A stretch of DNA of 64,000 nt from Ascarosepion bandense (lineage: Eukaryota > Mollusca > Cephalopoda > Sepiida > Sepiidae). Below are positions 1-9,489 of this stretch, piece by piece (position 1 is the first letter of the stretch; every line of letters starts with the position of its first letter). Made by a program: the position numbers and the translations under genes. The stretch is taken from assembly GCA_037127315.1 (NCBI GenBank), contig JBBBDQ010000913.1, forward strand, positions 2,785,001 to 2,849,000, given 5' to 3'. The notes below the pieces were generated by a model that ran no database searches, had not been told where the DNA came from, and saw nothing but the letters and a program-made list of their open reading frames with translations.

Positions 1-234
1 CTGAGCATCAAGAATAGACAGCTAAAGTTCCTGGGACATGCAATGAGGAAGAAGGGCTTGGAGAACCTGATACTAACAGGTCAGATAAAGGAAAAAAAGA
101 GACAGAGGAAAGCAGCGGAACGAGGGTTGAGTGGTGTAACAGGAGAAAGTGTGCTAAGAGTCACCAGGGATAGGGAGACGTGGAAAACCATGATCGCTTA
201 CGTTCTGAAAGGACAGGGCACATAGAAGATGATT
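1..234 (+). mobile_element. RTE-like LINE, 3'-terminal fragment
   Basis: The plus strand reads through the C-terminal end of an RTE-type LINE polyprotein. Visible peptides are RQLKFLGHAMRKKGLENL, LILTGQ and, at the end, AYVLKGQGT followed by TAG at 222-224. The same peptide series recurs about ten times in this window, which is how I recognise the family. An internal stretch (TYLDGLS-type residues) is missing, so the copy is deleted as well as cut by the window edge. No RT catalytic region is present. It is a dead copy with no predicted function. Confidence 0.8.
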
Positions 235-408
235 TTCTATAGAGAAAAGTATGAGCTTTGTGAAAAGTTCGAGAGGAAACTTGACCAGTGGTTGCTGCGT
301 ACTCCGACAATTGATTTAATATGGACTTAGGCCTACACCCGACCAGTGTCTGCCTATGAGCTCGGGCATAAGCCCAACTAGTGTTTGCCTATAGAATCAA
401 GTCTGGGA

Positions 409-908
409 AGAGTTCTGACAGGGTATAGAATATACGACACTGTAATCCGAAAGAACACTGGCATGGCCAAGGAAGCATTCCAAAACTAAGCAGAGTATTG
501 AGCGACAAGATCTCGTAGGAAACAAAGAAAACAGTATTTGGCTGTTGTGTGATATCAGCCCTTCTATATTACAATGAATGCTGGACGATCTCTTCAAAGA
601 TGAAAGAGAAACTCGAAGCAACAGAAATATGGTTCTACAGAAGGATGCTGAGGATACCATGGGCCGAATATTTGAGCAACGGCGAGGTTTTTGAGAAGAT
701 GCAAACGAAAAGGAAACATGCTTAACATCTGCAAGGGACAGCTGAGGTTTCTGAATCACGTAATGAGGAAAGAGAGTTTAGAGAAGCTAATGCTCACAGG
801 ACAAATAGAGGGAAAGAGAGACAGGGGAAAGCAGTGCGAGACATACTTGATGGGCTTGAGCAAGTGGAAAGCGTGGTGGGGTTTGCGAGAGATACTAAGA
901 GGCGAAAT
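409..908 (+). mobile_element. RTE-like LINE 3' fragment, left part, interrupted by BEL/Pao element
   Basis: Degenerate RTE C-terminal coding sequence with several stops and frame changes. It includes GMAKEAFQ, then RRML-like sequence, then FLNHVMRKESLEKLMLTGQI and EGKRDRGKQ. It stops at 908, where an LTR begins. The rest of the RTE tail resumes at 3964 on the far side of the LTR element, so both pieces belong to one older insertion split by a younger one. Confidence 0.82.
905..908. repeat. Target-site duplication of BEL/Pao insertion (left copy)
   Basis: AAAT lies immediately before the left LTR, and AAAT (3964-3967) lies immediately after the right LTR. A 4 bp duplication fits the short duplications known for BEL/Pao integrases. 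Confidence 0.85.
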
Positions 909-1565
909 TGTGAGAAATATATTCACATAGCTTAGCGCTTAAGCAGTGAAAGGAAATTATCAAACATAACAAGACATACCTGCTATAGTAAAAACAATTT
1001 ATTTGTCTTGCAAAAATATGCTGAATTTTGCTGCTACAGTGTAGCTTGGTATAGTCTCTTTTCTCTGCTTAGCTTGGTATAGTATCCTCCGTCTAGGAGT
1101 GGGATGAAAAAGACACAAGGAACTGCGATCCGCGACGTACAGGAACTTTCTTCTGGGTCAGCTTCTTTCACAGTTTCTTATCTTGGTATAAGATGATAGT
1201 GCTTAGAGAATTTTTCTCTAGGAAGGCAAGGCTTTGCCCATAGGGTATCCTTTTTAAGGTAAGAAGGGTAACAAGAGATTTTCTCTGTTACAAAGTTGTG
1301 GCATTAGCCTAAAAGATTACAAAGAATTGGTAAGATGGTCTCGATATAGCGAGACAAGTGGGCGCCAATTTAGGCCCTGCTGCAACAAAAATCCGGAGCG
1401 GCACAAATACGTCCGATACTGTTCGTGCTAGCTGAAAAGAGGAGTGAACAAAACCATCGTGTAAAAAAAACATAAAACCTCTGGTAAAGCCCGCCTAAAG
1501 TTCAAAACGAGGTTCGGGTTAAATCAGCCAATCAGGAGACCCGTTACATCTGTAAATTTCCGACA
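909..1565 (-). mobile_element. BEL/Pao element, 3' LTR (657 bp)
   Basis: This block starts TGTGAGAAATAT and ends TTTCCGACA. It recurs base for base, as far as I can read, at 3307-3963 with a constant offset of 2398 and therefore no net indel. Termini are TG...CA. The integrase-like frame beside it lies on the minus strand, so this copy is the 3' LTR. LTR identity indicates a recent insertion (inference). Confidence 0.93.
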
Positions 1566-1583
1566 CACTGCCAACGGAGAACG

Positions 1584-1613
1584 AAAAAAGTAATGGTTAT
1601 CCATTACTTTTTT
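1584..1613. other. 13 bp-stem perfect hairpin beside the 3' LTR
   Basis: AAAAAAGTAATGG (1584-1596) and CCATTACTTTTTT (1601-1613) are perfect reverse complements around a TTAT loop. The hairpin sits between the 3' LTR and the end of the integrase frame. The A-run of its arm is the only purine-rich tract near the expected polypurine primer, but it is about 35 bp from the LTR edge, so that role is doubtful. Confidence 0.7.
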
Positions 1614-1628
1614 TTTCATAGAATAAGA

Positions 1629-2393
1629 TCAAGGGGAACTGAATGTGCTTCTGTCTGCCTTTAATTCCAGGGGAAATAAATGTTTTAAGGAATGAACCTG
1701 TTCGCAACCGTTCCTCAACACACAGGCCGAGCGAACTTTACCATCGTTCCCGGTAATGAGTCTAAGCACCTTACCTAGACTCCAAAAAGGTCTAGTCTTA
1801 TTAGGAGATTTGATTAATACAATTTCTCCAACTGACACCTTTAGAGGGCAATCTCCCTTCAAATTCGTATCCCTCTCTCTCAGAGACAACAGATAATCAT
1901 TGTGCCACATCTTCCTAAATTTTTCGACATATTTATGTCTTAACTCCAAAGATTGCACCAGCTTTATTCTACTAGGGGGATCGGGGCACAGATCTTCCGA
2001 TCCATAGTTACTAATTAACAAACGTGGATTGTAGCCAGTTTGTAGAAAGTGATTGGGGGTTAAAATATCTAGGCCCCCTTCTGAAGCGGTAAAATAAGTC
2101 AGCGGTCGATCGTTGATCGCTTTCTGCACGTCAGAAATTATCGTTAAAAATTCAAAATACTGAATTTTCCTCCTACCTATTAATTTTTTCAAGCATTGCT
2201 TCATGGTTTCGATCATTCTCTCCCATGCGCCCCCATACCAGGCGGAATAAAGGGGAATGGTGTGATGACTAATGGAAGCGGACCTAAAATGTTCCCTGAA
2301 TTCGTCGGAAACGAAAATTTCAGACAACATAATGCCGGATGCTAGAAAGGTTTTAGCATTATCCGAATAGACATGAGAGGGAACGCCAAAAAG
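1629..2393 (-). pseudogene. BEL/Pao integrase, C-terminal part, N-terminally truncated
   Basis: The minus frame is open from at least 2393 down to the stop at 1629-1631. Upstream of the first ATG (2328-2330) it already encodes GVPSHVYSDNAKTFLASG, carrying the second catalytic Asp of a DDE integrase (codon 2361-2363). The third acidic residue is likely the Glu in WERMIETMK (codon near 2240). The tail, with PLTYF..., LTPNHFL, FRKMWHNDYLLSLRER and VGEIVLIK, matches the C-terminal domain that follows BEL/Pao integrases. The zinc-binding N-terminus and the first Asp are lost where a tandem repeat begins, so it cannot be an active integrase. Residual enzyme function is not expected. Confidence 0.88.
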
Positions 2394-2768
2394 ATGTTAT
2401 ATTAACAAGCACTAAATGTCATCATAACAAGCACTAAATGTCATACTAACAAGCACCAAATGTCACCATAACAAGCACTAAATGTTATATTAACAAGCAC
2501 TAAATGTTATATTAACAAGCACTAAATGTCATCATAACAAGCACTAAATGTCATACTAACAAGCACCAAATGTCACCATAACAAGCACTAAATGTTATAT
2601 TAACAAGCACTAAATGTTATATTAACAAGCACTAAATGTTACCATAACAAGCACTAAATGTTATATTAACAAGCACTAAATGTTATTCTAACAAGCACTA
2701 AATGTCATATTAACAAGTACTAAATGTAACACTAACAAGCACTAAATGTCATATTAACAAGTACTAAA
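2392..2768. repeat. 22 bp tandem repeat (about 17 copies) inside BEL/Pao element
   Basis: The unit is AACAAGCACTAAATG plus a variable 7-mer (TTATATT, TCATCAT, TCATACT, TCACCAT). The order of variants repeats in blocks of five units (110 bp), so there is a higher-order period. The array occupies the exact junction between the two surviving pol pieces, where RT, RNase H and the integrase N-terminus should lie. 22 is not a multiple of 3 and units contain stops on the minus strand, so it is not translated through. Confidence 0.92.
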
Positions 2769-3138
2769 TGCCACCAATTTTTTCTTCATCATAGGAAGAT
2801 AAGGTTTCACTCTCGTCGATTCCAATAGACTCGAGAGAGAGGAAAAGTTCAATTCCGCGTTCAACAGAGGAATCCTCAAAAAATGGGCCAAGTGTATCTG
2901 AATATGAATATACCGGATTTAAGGCACCGTCGACTAAGAACGACGAACATTCAGGCAAGGATTCAATAATTTGATTAAAGGGGGGGCACACTTGCTTATC
3001 CTCCCTAATAATAACCGGCTTCAAAAAATTGTACCTATTGCCGAAGGGAATGATTTCGTCAGAAATTCTCCATGCAGTCCCATTTAGACATTCAACCAGG
3101 ATAACATGCGAAGAGAGAGAGAAATAAGGAAATGTCAA
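2764..3138 (-). pseudogene. BEL/Pao pol, protease-to-RT linker segment (124 aa)
   Basis: This minus-strand open frame begins at ATG 3136-3138. It contains NGTAWRISDEIIPFGNRYNF, FNQIIESLPECSSFLVDG, GPFFED and FLSLESIGIDESE. In BEL/Pao pol a stretch of this style (an 'IGI' block after the aspartic protease) precedes the reverse transcriptase. The frame then runs into the tandem repeat and stops. Gag is not recognisable in 3139-3306, so the element keeps only two pol fragments. Assignment is by resemblance to the family and by its position in the element. Confidence 0.6.
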
Positions 3139-3306
3139 GGCTTATCCAGTCAAACCAACCCCCTCTCCGACAAATTTTGAAAAAAAAATTTTTTTTTTTT
3201 TAGGTAGCAGACAAGAAGCACCAAAAAAAATCACACAATTAACAATTCTGGAAGGGAAAAATTTACAATAAAATATGTAACGCACATATTTTTGCAATAA
3301 AAGCTA

Positions 3307-3963
3307 TGTGAGAAATATATTCACATAGCTTAGCGCTTAAGCAGTGAAAGGAAATTATCAAACATAACAAGACATACCTGCTATAGTAAAAACAATTTAT
3401 TTGTCTTGCAAAAATATGCTGAATTTTGCTGCTACAGTGTAGCTTGGTATAGTCTCTTTTCTCTGCTTAGCTTGGTATAGTATCCTCCGTCTAGGAGTGG
3501 GATGAAAAAGACACAAGGAACTGCGATCCGCGACGTACAGGAACTTTCTTCTGGGTCAGCTTCTTTCACAGTTTCTTATCTTGGTATAAGATGATAGTGC
3601 TTAGAGAATTTTTCTCTAGGAAGGCAAGGCTTTGCCCATAGGGTATCCTTTTTAAGGTAAGAAGGGTAACAAGAGATTTTCTCTGTTACAAAGTTGTGGC
3701 ATTAGCCTAAAAGATTACAAAGAATTGGTAAGATGGTCTCGATATAGCGAGACAAGTGGGCGCCAATTTAGGCCCTGCTGCAACAAAAATCCGGAGCGGC
3801 ACAAATACGTCCGATACTGTTCGTGCTAGCTGAAAAGAGGAGTGAACAAAACCATCGTGTAAAAAAAACATAAAACCTCTGGTAAAGCCCGCCTAAAGTT
3901 CAAAACGAGGTTCGGGTTAAATCAGCCAATCAGGAGACCCGTTACATCTGTAAATTTCCGACA
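3307..3963 (-). mobile_element. BEL/Pao element, 5' LTR (657 bp)
   Basis: Direct repeat of 909-1565 with the same TG...CA ends, followed by the AAAT duplication. For the minus-strand element this is the 5' LTR. I could not recognise a tRNA primer-binding site next to it: the first internal bases on the minus strand are TAGCTTTTATTGC, which do not begin TGG. The element may rely on another start or may have lost its site. Confidence 0.93.
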
Positions 3964-4049
3964 AAATGTTAAGTGTGAAAAGGGAGAAAGCCTAATGGAA
4001 GTCTATGATCGCCTACGTCCTTAAAGGACCTGGCCAATAAAGAAGACGA
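3964..4049 (+). mobile_element. RTE-like LINE 3' end, right part after BEL/Pao insertion
   Basis: Continues the RTE tail broken at 908, ending in the family's usual GATCGCCTACGTCC...AAGGACC...AATAAAGAAGACGAG run. It is the analogue of MIAYVLKGHGT followed by a GAAGAAGA-rich terminus. Its presence proves that the LTR element inserted into an existing RTE copy. Confidence 0.82.
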
Positions 4050-4225
4050 GAATTATCGCCCGGTTCACACTCCACCCACGTCTACTGAACAGGTGAAGAG
4101 GCTCATCCCTTGTTTCCTGGTTAGGATGTGGTTTCCGGTATTTCTCTTTTCCAATCTTTTCCTTCTCACGTAGTCCCCTGCGCATCAGTGGCAATTTCGC
4201 CTTGCTTGGGGTGATATGATTAAAA
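4050..4225 (+). mobile_element. Short interspersed repeat 'B' with LINE-like 3' tail
   Basis: Begins near ATCGCCCGGTTCACACTCCA and ends CGCCTTGCTTGGGGTGATATGATTAAAA. Sister copies lie at 15148-15345 (minus), 29710-29900 (plus) and 36448-36626 (plus). The last ~35 bases are nearly the same as the 3' end of the CR1/Jockey-like LINE copies in the window (CTTGCTTGGGGTGAAATGATTAAAA). That suggests a SINE mobilised by that LINE, or an alternative 3' end of the LINE. Confidence 0.65.
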
Positions 4226-4514
4226 AGAAAAACAAAAAAAAAACAGACAGTGATTACGTGTGGACTCAAATATAAACTAAAAAGCAAATGGCTACGCATG
4301 AACCAGCAAATACACGGCCAGTGTTTGCCGTAAAGCAGCGGTCGGCAACCTCCAGCCCGCGGGACACATCAGTCCCTCGAGTGAATCTTGTCCGGCCCGC
4401 TACCTTACTCCAGGTAAACCAAACCAAAGTGACAATTGATAGTCTCAATATATTGCGTCGAAATTTAAAATTTTATTTCTTTTTACCTGGAGAATGTGTT
4501 TTACTTTTATTTTT

Positions 4515-5512
4515 TACTATCTGTACCCGGCCACGCGTTGCTGTGGCTCAGTTTGGTTAAATGGAAAAAAAGAAGAAATTTATTTACTAAACTAAAGAAA
4601 TGAATGGGATATCGATATTAATTCGTTGAAAAAAAAATGAATAAAAATTTAAAAAAAAAAGGGAAGGGATTTATTTTGTTTACGCCCGCCAAAATAATAA
4701 TAATAATAATAATAATAATCCCATTCTATGGGATTACACCATCTACACAGACAGAAAAATTGAAGCAAACAGGCCAGACATTATTGTTAAAAACCAGAAG
4801 GAGAAAACTTGTCTATTAATTGATATGGCTTGTCCAGCGAATTGTAACATAGCAATCAAGGAATTTGAAAAACTGTCAAAATATAAAGACATGGAAATTG
4901 AAATAGAAAAAATGTGGAAATTGAAATCAAGAGTTGTGCCAGTGATAGTAGGTGCACTTGGAATGATAAAAAATGGAACAAAACAACACATTGAAAGAAT
5001 CCCTGGAAACCCCAGCTTAAGAGATATACAAAAAATTGTCTTATTAAGTACAGCCCACATACTAAGGAAAACTTTATCTATGTAATGCTAGGGATGATAG
5101 GGAAGATAGAAAAACATGAAATGGAGTCATAACAACACGCCACGACTTGCCTTAGGTCTCCCCGCAGACTTGGTTGGTAGTGAGACCAAAGCAGAAATCG
5201 AAATATGATGAAAAATGACATAATAATAATATTAATAATAAGGCTTCGTTTACCTTAAATGTGCAGTTTTTCTACGTTGTCTGTAAACGGTTCGGTAATG
5301 AAAATGAAAGTTTTTTTATTCGGGTCTCATCGTCTCTAATAGATTTGTAAAATATATATTTTTTAATAATGTAATATTTTTTAATATATGGTATATAAAA
5401 CCACGCTCGTTATCGATTAAAATGCTATAGTAATATTTCAAAACAATTGATGCAGCTGTTTTCTAGATTAGCGGACAGTAACAAACGGTCAAGTACTTTT
5501 TTATTTATATAG
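4515..5512 (-). mobile_element. Possible Helitron-like segment nested in hAT
   Basis: The minus strand starts TCTATATAAATAAAAAAG (from 5512), the usual style of a Helitron 5' end. It finishes near 4515 with a GC-rich palindrome-like stretch (CCACAGCAACGCGTGGCCGGG) as in Helitron 3' ends. A clean CTRR terminus is not evident, so the right boundary is a guess. It encloses the LINE fragment at 4712-5241. Confidence 0.35.
4712..5241 (+). pseudogene. LINE ORF2 C-terminal fragment with TAA-repeat tail
   Basis: The frame from about 4721 to the TAA at 5083-5085 encodes YTDRKIEANRPDIIVKN, LLIDMACPANCN, KYKDMEIEIEKMWKLKSRVV, PVIVGALGMI and LLSTAHILRKTLSM. This block, ending in a hydrophobic 'GTxxILRKxL', is a common C-terminus of a class of animal LINE reverse transcriptases. 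The downstream 3'UTR contains GGTCTCCCCGCAGACTTGG and ends in TAA/ATA repeats. A TAA microsatellite (4692-4718) marks the 5' truncation. The surviving frame has no stop, so the insertion may be fairly young. Confidence 0.7.
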
Positions 5513-5974
5513 ATTTGTAAGGATTGCCAAAATTAACGTACGGCCTCACTTTCACTTTTTCTGTGAAATTGATTTCGTGAGCGGGCACTTTCAAAGGAAT
5601 ATAAAATAGTGTTTTCAAGCAATATGCATTTTTTTTCAATACTGATTTATGAAACATTTATTTTTAAGATGTTATATTTTTTTAACAAAATTCCTGTCAG
5701 ATATTAAATCATATTGAATCCTTGCTTTCTTCAAACACAGAAAATTTATTCACATATTTAATAACATTCTGTTTGGCCCTCTTCCATGATTCTACATAGT
5801 TTTTTGGCCCTCACTCTCCAAAAGGTTGCCGATTCCTGGCCTATAGGCTCAGGCATAGATATGTCTCTTGTTTTCATATTGACTTAGTGATAAGGTCTCC
5901 TGTTTGCCGATAGAATTTTAATGTCACTTTTAAATGAATTTTTTTTCGTTAATTCATGTTTCAGGTTCCTTTTT

Positions 5975-6690
5975 CTTAATTCTACTTTTTCTATCTATTT
6001 TTATGTGTTTTATTCGTCTTTCCTTCACCCTTTCTTTACTTTTTTCTTTCTTTCTTTCTTTCTTTCTTTCTGTTTTCCTCATCCGACTTTCTTTTTTATT
6101 TATTTCTTTATCTCATTTATGCCTTTCTTTCTTTCTTTCTTTTTGTTATTTCTATGTTACGTTCATATTTTTTCTTTCTTTCTTCCTACTTTTTTGTTCT
6201 TTCTATCTTTTTTTTATTTTAAACATATATAATTTTATTTATATTAATTTATGTCATTTTCCTTCCTCTGTTTATTTTTCTTTCCCACTTCTTTTCTTTT
6301 ACGCTTTTCCTTTATATTAATTTACTCTCTGTGCCATTCATTCATTCTTTCTTTCATTGTTTCTCTTTGTTTGCATTTCTGATCTTTCATTCTTTTTTCA
6401 ATCATTTACGTTTGTCGTTCATCCTCTCACTTTTAATAGTATTTTTCTTTTTCATTCTTTCTTTCATTCTTTCTTTTATTCTTTCTTTTATTCTTTTTTC
6501 ATTCCTCTCTTCAGTTTGTTTATTTTTTTCGGTAATCTATCTTTCATGTTTCTTTTTCTTACTTCCATTTTTCTATCTAATTTTCTTTAATTTTTGTTTT
6601 ATCTCCATCGATTTTTACTTTCTTGTTCTATTTACTGATCTTTTTTCTTCCAACTTTTTTTCTATTATCTATTTTCGTTCTTCATATCTA
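5975..6690 (+). repeat. TTTC-rich low-complexity tract
   Basis: Imperfect TTTC and TTTTC runs with interruptions. Long Phe/Ser/Leu 'proteins' arise here only because the tract lacks stops in two frames. No gene signal. Confidence 0.85.
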
Positions 6691-6762
6691 ATCTGATATT
6701 AAACCTTGCAAATCATGTTCGTAACCTACATGCACCTACTTTAACAGTATTTTAACCGCATA

Positions 6763-7290
6763 ATGAAGGTCTTCTTGAATGGACAGGCTTCCACATCCTA
6801 CTGTACAAACGCTGCTGTTCCTCGTGGCTCTATCCTAGGCCCAATGCTCTTCGTTATTTTCATAAATGATCTCCCAGACGTGATCAAGTCCCAAGTAAGC
6901 ATCTAAGCAGATGACACCGCAATTTACTCCCGCATCTGTAAGAAATCCGGCGAGACGGACAAACATGACCCCGCTGCTGTTATTGAGAGGTATCTACATT
7001 CAGTGGTGGAATGGGGAAAGAAGTGGCTTGTAAATTTCAATGCGTCTAAGACGAAGCTGCTGTCTGTCAATCATCACAGGCAATCTCTCCTGCCTCCCAT
7101 ACGCATGGACCAAGCGAATCTCCCTGAGAGCAATATACTGCGCCTCCTCGGCCTTACCCTCGCTTTCGATCTCAAGTGGAACATTACATTGAGTCAATAG
7201 CTAAATCCACTGCTAGGAAGGCTGAGTCACTCTGTTGTGGCATGAGGTTTTTTCCGCCTGAATCCAAGCAACCTTTTAAAAAACCAAATG
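6763..7290 (+). pseudogene. CR1/Jockey-like LINE reverse transcriptase, palm region
   Basis: One frame from 6763 to 7200 reads VFLNGQ, AAVPRGSILGPMLFVIFIND, ADDTAIYSR and WLVNFNASKTKLLSVNH, covering RT motifs from the PxGSxLGP block through the catalytic ADD and the NxxKT block. The Tyr expected before ADD is replaced by TAA (6904-6906). After 7175 the reading shifts frame to YIESIAKSTARKAESLC...RFFPPES. The piece is a 5'- and 3'-truncated dead copy. It probably belongs to the same family as the LINE 3' ends listed elsewhere. Confidence 0.85.
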
Positions 7291-7348
7291 ATCGTAAACA
7301 AGCTTGCTTTTTTCTTTTTCAAATTGCTCACAATGCTCATAAGAATTT

Positions 7349-7850
7349 TTTTTTATAATCGTGTCGCCTCAAGCAAGGCATTTTACTGCCACTCTTGTGC
7401 AGGGAGTACATAAGAGGTAAGTTATGAGAAAGAGTGACAGGTTACAGGGGTTGTCAGGAAAAGGGTGGGAGAATGATGAGAATACTGATGTGAATGAGAT
7501 GGACGAAGAAAGGAGCACGAGAGAGAGAGAGAGAGAGAGAGAGGAGGGAGAGAGGATGCAAGTTCGTGAAATAGGAGATGGCTATTGACTTTACATTTAA
7601 ATTCTTGAAGATTGTAGCTGTCGGGAAAGCAAGTAAACGGAAGGGAATTCCACGGGCGAGAAGTGCGAGAGAAGAAGCTGCTGGAGTAGAATTTGCGTTT
7701 ACAATTTATCGGTTTCACAGTAAAAGGGTGGGACCTAGTTGCTAATCTTGTGGCTCGAGTAAATTCATATATAGGGAGCACCAGAGAGCTAAGTTCATCG
7801 GATCGGATCATGAAAGTATTTGTAGAAGCCACATTGCGCCGGTGAGAAAG
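7349..7850 (-). mobile_element. CR1/Jockey-like LINE 3' end with C-terminal domain
   Basis: On the minus strand the frame 7832-7422 encodes DELSSLVLPIYEFTRATRLA, SHPFTVKP, RTSRPWNSLPFTCFPDSYNL and QEFKCKVNSHLL. This is the typical C-terminus of CR1/Jockey-group LINEs, with WNSLP and a final FK.xVN. The 3'UTR runs to an oligo-A end (T run on plus at 7349) after CTTGAGGCGACACGATTA. A GA microsatellite (7519-7543) lies inside the UTR. It is 5' truncated and faces the RT fragment tail to tail. Confidence 0.83.
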
Positions 7851-7906
7851 TGATTGTATCTGAGTTGTGAAGTCGGGGATGTGGAATATCTCTGTGATGT
7901 TTTGTG

Positions 7907-8128
7907 TTATAATGTTTGGAGCACATTTAATCCGCGTTTCAATTTAGTCAACACCAACGACTGCAGTACTGATAGAACGTTCCCTTTCCGCCTTCTCTTT
8001 CCATTCGGGAACTTAGTGATCCGCTTAAGAATAATACTCGCAGCTATGGCACCATCTCCAAAAAGAGAACCTACTATTTTTGCTGTTTGTACAGAAACTT
8101 TTCCTTGGCGAAAATAAAAGTGAATCAA
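7907..8128 (-). pseudogene. Mariner-like transposase, N-terminal fragment
   Basis: The minus frame reads MIHFYFRQGKVSVQTAK, FGDGAIAASI and KRITKFPNGKRRRKG. This resembles the first helix-turn-helix of mariner transposases (FxxGKsAxxTA...YGdgAis...W..RFrxG). The catalytic DDD part is absent. A relic only. Confidence 0.5.
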
Positions 8129-8185
8129 ATGAAAAAAAAATACATCTCATTTTCTTTCATTTTCACTTTTAATGTAAAAAAAAAG

Positions 8186-8236
8186 AAAGAACCTAAAGAA
8201 AGAAAGAAAGAAAAAAAGAAAGAAAGAAAGAAAGGG
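8186..8236 (+). repeat. (GAAA)n microsatellite
   Basis: Runs of AAAGAAAG directly downstream of the mariner relic; a simple repeat. Confidence 0.85.
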
Positions 8237-8439
8237 AGAAGGAAAGATGAAAAAAAACACATAAAAACATTTAAAATTCGCAATCTAAGGTTAGTCTCAA
8301 GTCTTTGGACAAGTACCGGTCGGGGATACGGTACCTATAGACAAACACTGCCTGATTCTATAGGCGGTTTTCGATGTTCTAAACGAATATTTATATAAAA
8401 ATGAAAAGACTCATTGTAATGTTCCTTTTTCCGAAAAAT

Positions 8440-8744
8440 TGTAATACCGTGAATATCGGCTGGGAACAAAAAATTGGAGAGCCGAGTTTGAATTCCAATC
8501 GATTTCGTTGCTTTCACTTACACACAAATACACTTGGTAAAGTTATTAATCTGTCGCATCTCCCTCTAGCTATGGGTTAAATAGCAGGAAAAATTCGGCT
8601 CTTTAACCTTGGTTGGCAACCTGTCTATCACAGAAAGTAATGGCAACCTACAGCGGGAAAATCTTTTGCCTTGTCACTCATGTCTCTTTCGAGATATGAT
8701 CGCGAAGGCTTGCATCATGCATGGCACTTAACTGACTGACTGAT
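8440..8744 (+). mobile_element. tRNA-derived SINE family 1, diverged copy
   Basis: Begins in the tRNA-like head (ATATCGGCTGGGAACAAAAA, then the B-box-like GAGTTTGAATTCC) and continues through the family body: AGCTATGGGTTAAATAGCAG, GGCAACC...GTCTATC, ATGTCTCTTTCGAGA. It ends GGCACTTAACTGACTGACTGA. The A box is eroded. Confidence 0.78.
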
Positions 8745-9297
8745 ATATGTAGAAAATTACAGTCGCATGTTAAGCGAAATCACGTGTTGAACGTTACTTT
8801 TTTAAAAATAATTTCATCCCAAGGAAGGCGATAAAGACACTATGACACAAAATGTTAGTAAGAGTGAAGGAAATTAAGAAAACGCTATTAAGGAAAGAGG
8901 ACAAAAAAGAACATTGTTTAAGAACACAAGATGATGTTGCAGAAAAGGTAGCAACTGTAAGATAATCTGTTATGGTGCCCTTCTACGAAGAATGGCTTCT
9001 TCCTCTTGTTTTATATATAGTTACCTGCGTGACTTCTAGATGCAGTCAAGTTGGCAGTTAACGAGAGCAGTTAACAAAGACAGTTGACGATAGCTAATAA
9101 TCAAATAGCAGATTAATAATACATTTGGACTTTCTTATTTCTATGTTACTTATTAACACATTTTTGTGGGTCATATGAAAACAAATGAGGTCCAAATCAC
9201 TCAAAGATAGAACAATAATTAAACTGTGGTCACTCACTAGAAAGAAATCTACGTAAAATATGAAAATTGCCCAAGAATATGATTTTTTGCAATTCAT
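8745..9297. other. Unassigned sequence
   Basis: AT-rich DNA with no open frame, terminal repeat or family resemblance that I can name. Confidence 0.5.
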
Positions 9298-9465
9298 CAG
9301 GAAAATTTCACTAGAAACAAAAAAGAGAGTACTGGATTGCTATGTGTTGTCAGTTCTTCAACAAACGCATTGAATGCTGGACAATATCATGGAAGATGAA
9401 GGAAAAACTTAAAGCAAATGAAATCTGGTTCTAGAGAAAGATGCTGTGGATATCATGGAAGCCCC
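9298..9465 (+). mobile_element. RTE-like LINE internal fragment
   Basis: Matches the RTE copies elsewhere over the region encoding SLETKKRVLDCYVLSVLQ..., ECWTISWKMKEKLKANEIW and the start of RRML. Stops are present (TAG at 9433). Both ends are cut. Confidence 0.7.
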
Positions 9466-9489
9466 AAAGCCCCAACAACATCAGGTTAT

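Larger units (their letters stand above)
4336..5838. mobile_element. hAT-like DNA transposon, nonautonomous, with nested insertions
   Basis: The left end CAGCGGTCGGCAACCT is matched in inverted form at the right end, AGGTTGCCGATTCCTG (5823-5838), 12 of 16 positions. CAGCGGT...GGCAACC ends are typical of hAT elements in animals. The flanks (GCCGTAAAG left, GCCTATAG right) resemble a decayed 8 bp duplication. An unoccupied-like copy of the same flanking repeat (GTGTTTGCCTATAG) is at 381-394. No transposase frame is seen; the interior holds Helitron-like and LINE pieces. Confidence 0.5.

Noticed and set aside
397..759. 120-codon minus frame
   Set aside because: Antisense shadow of a plus-strand RTE fragment whose peptides are recognisable.
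1566..1613. Polypurine tract and primer-binding site of the BEL/Pao element
   Set aside because: No purine run lies directly at the 3' LTR and no tRNA-complementary TGG start lies at the 5' LTR; not claimed.
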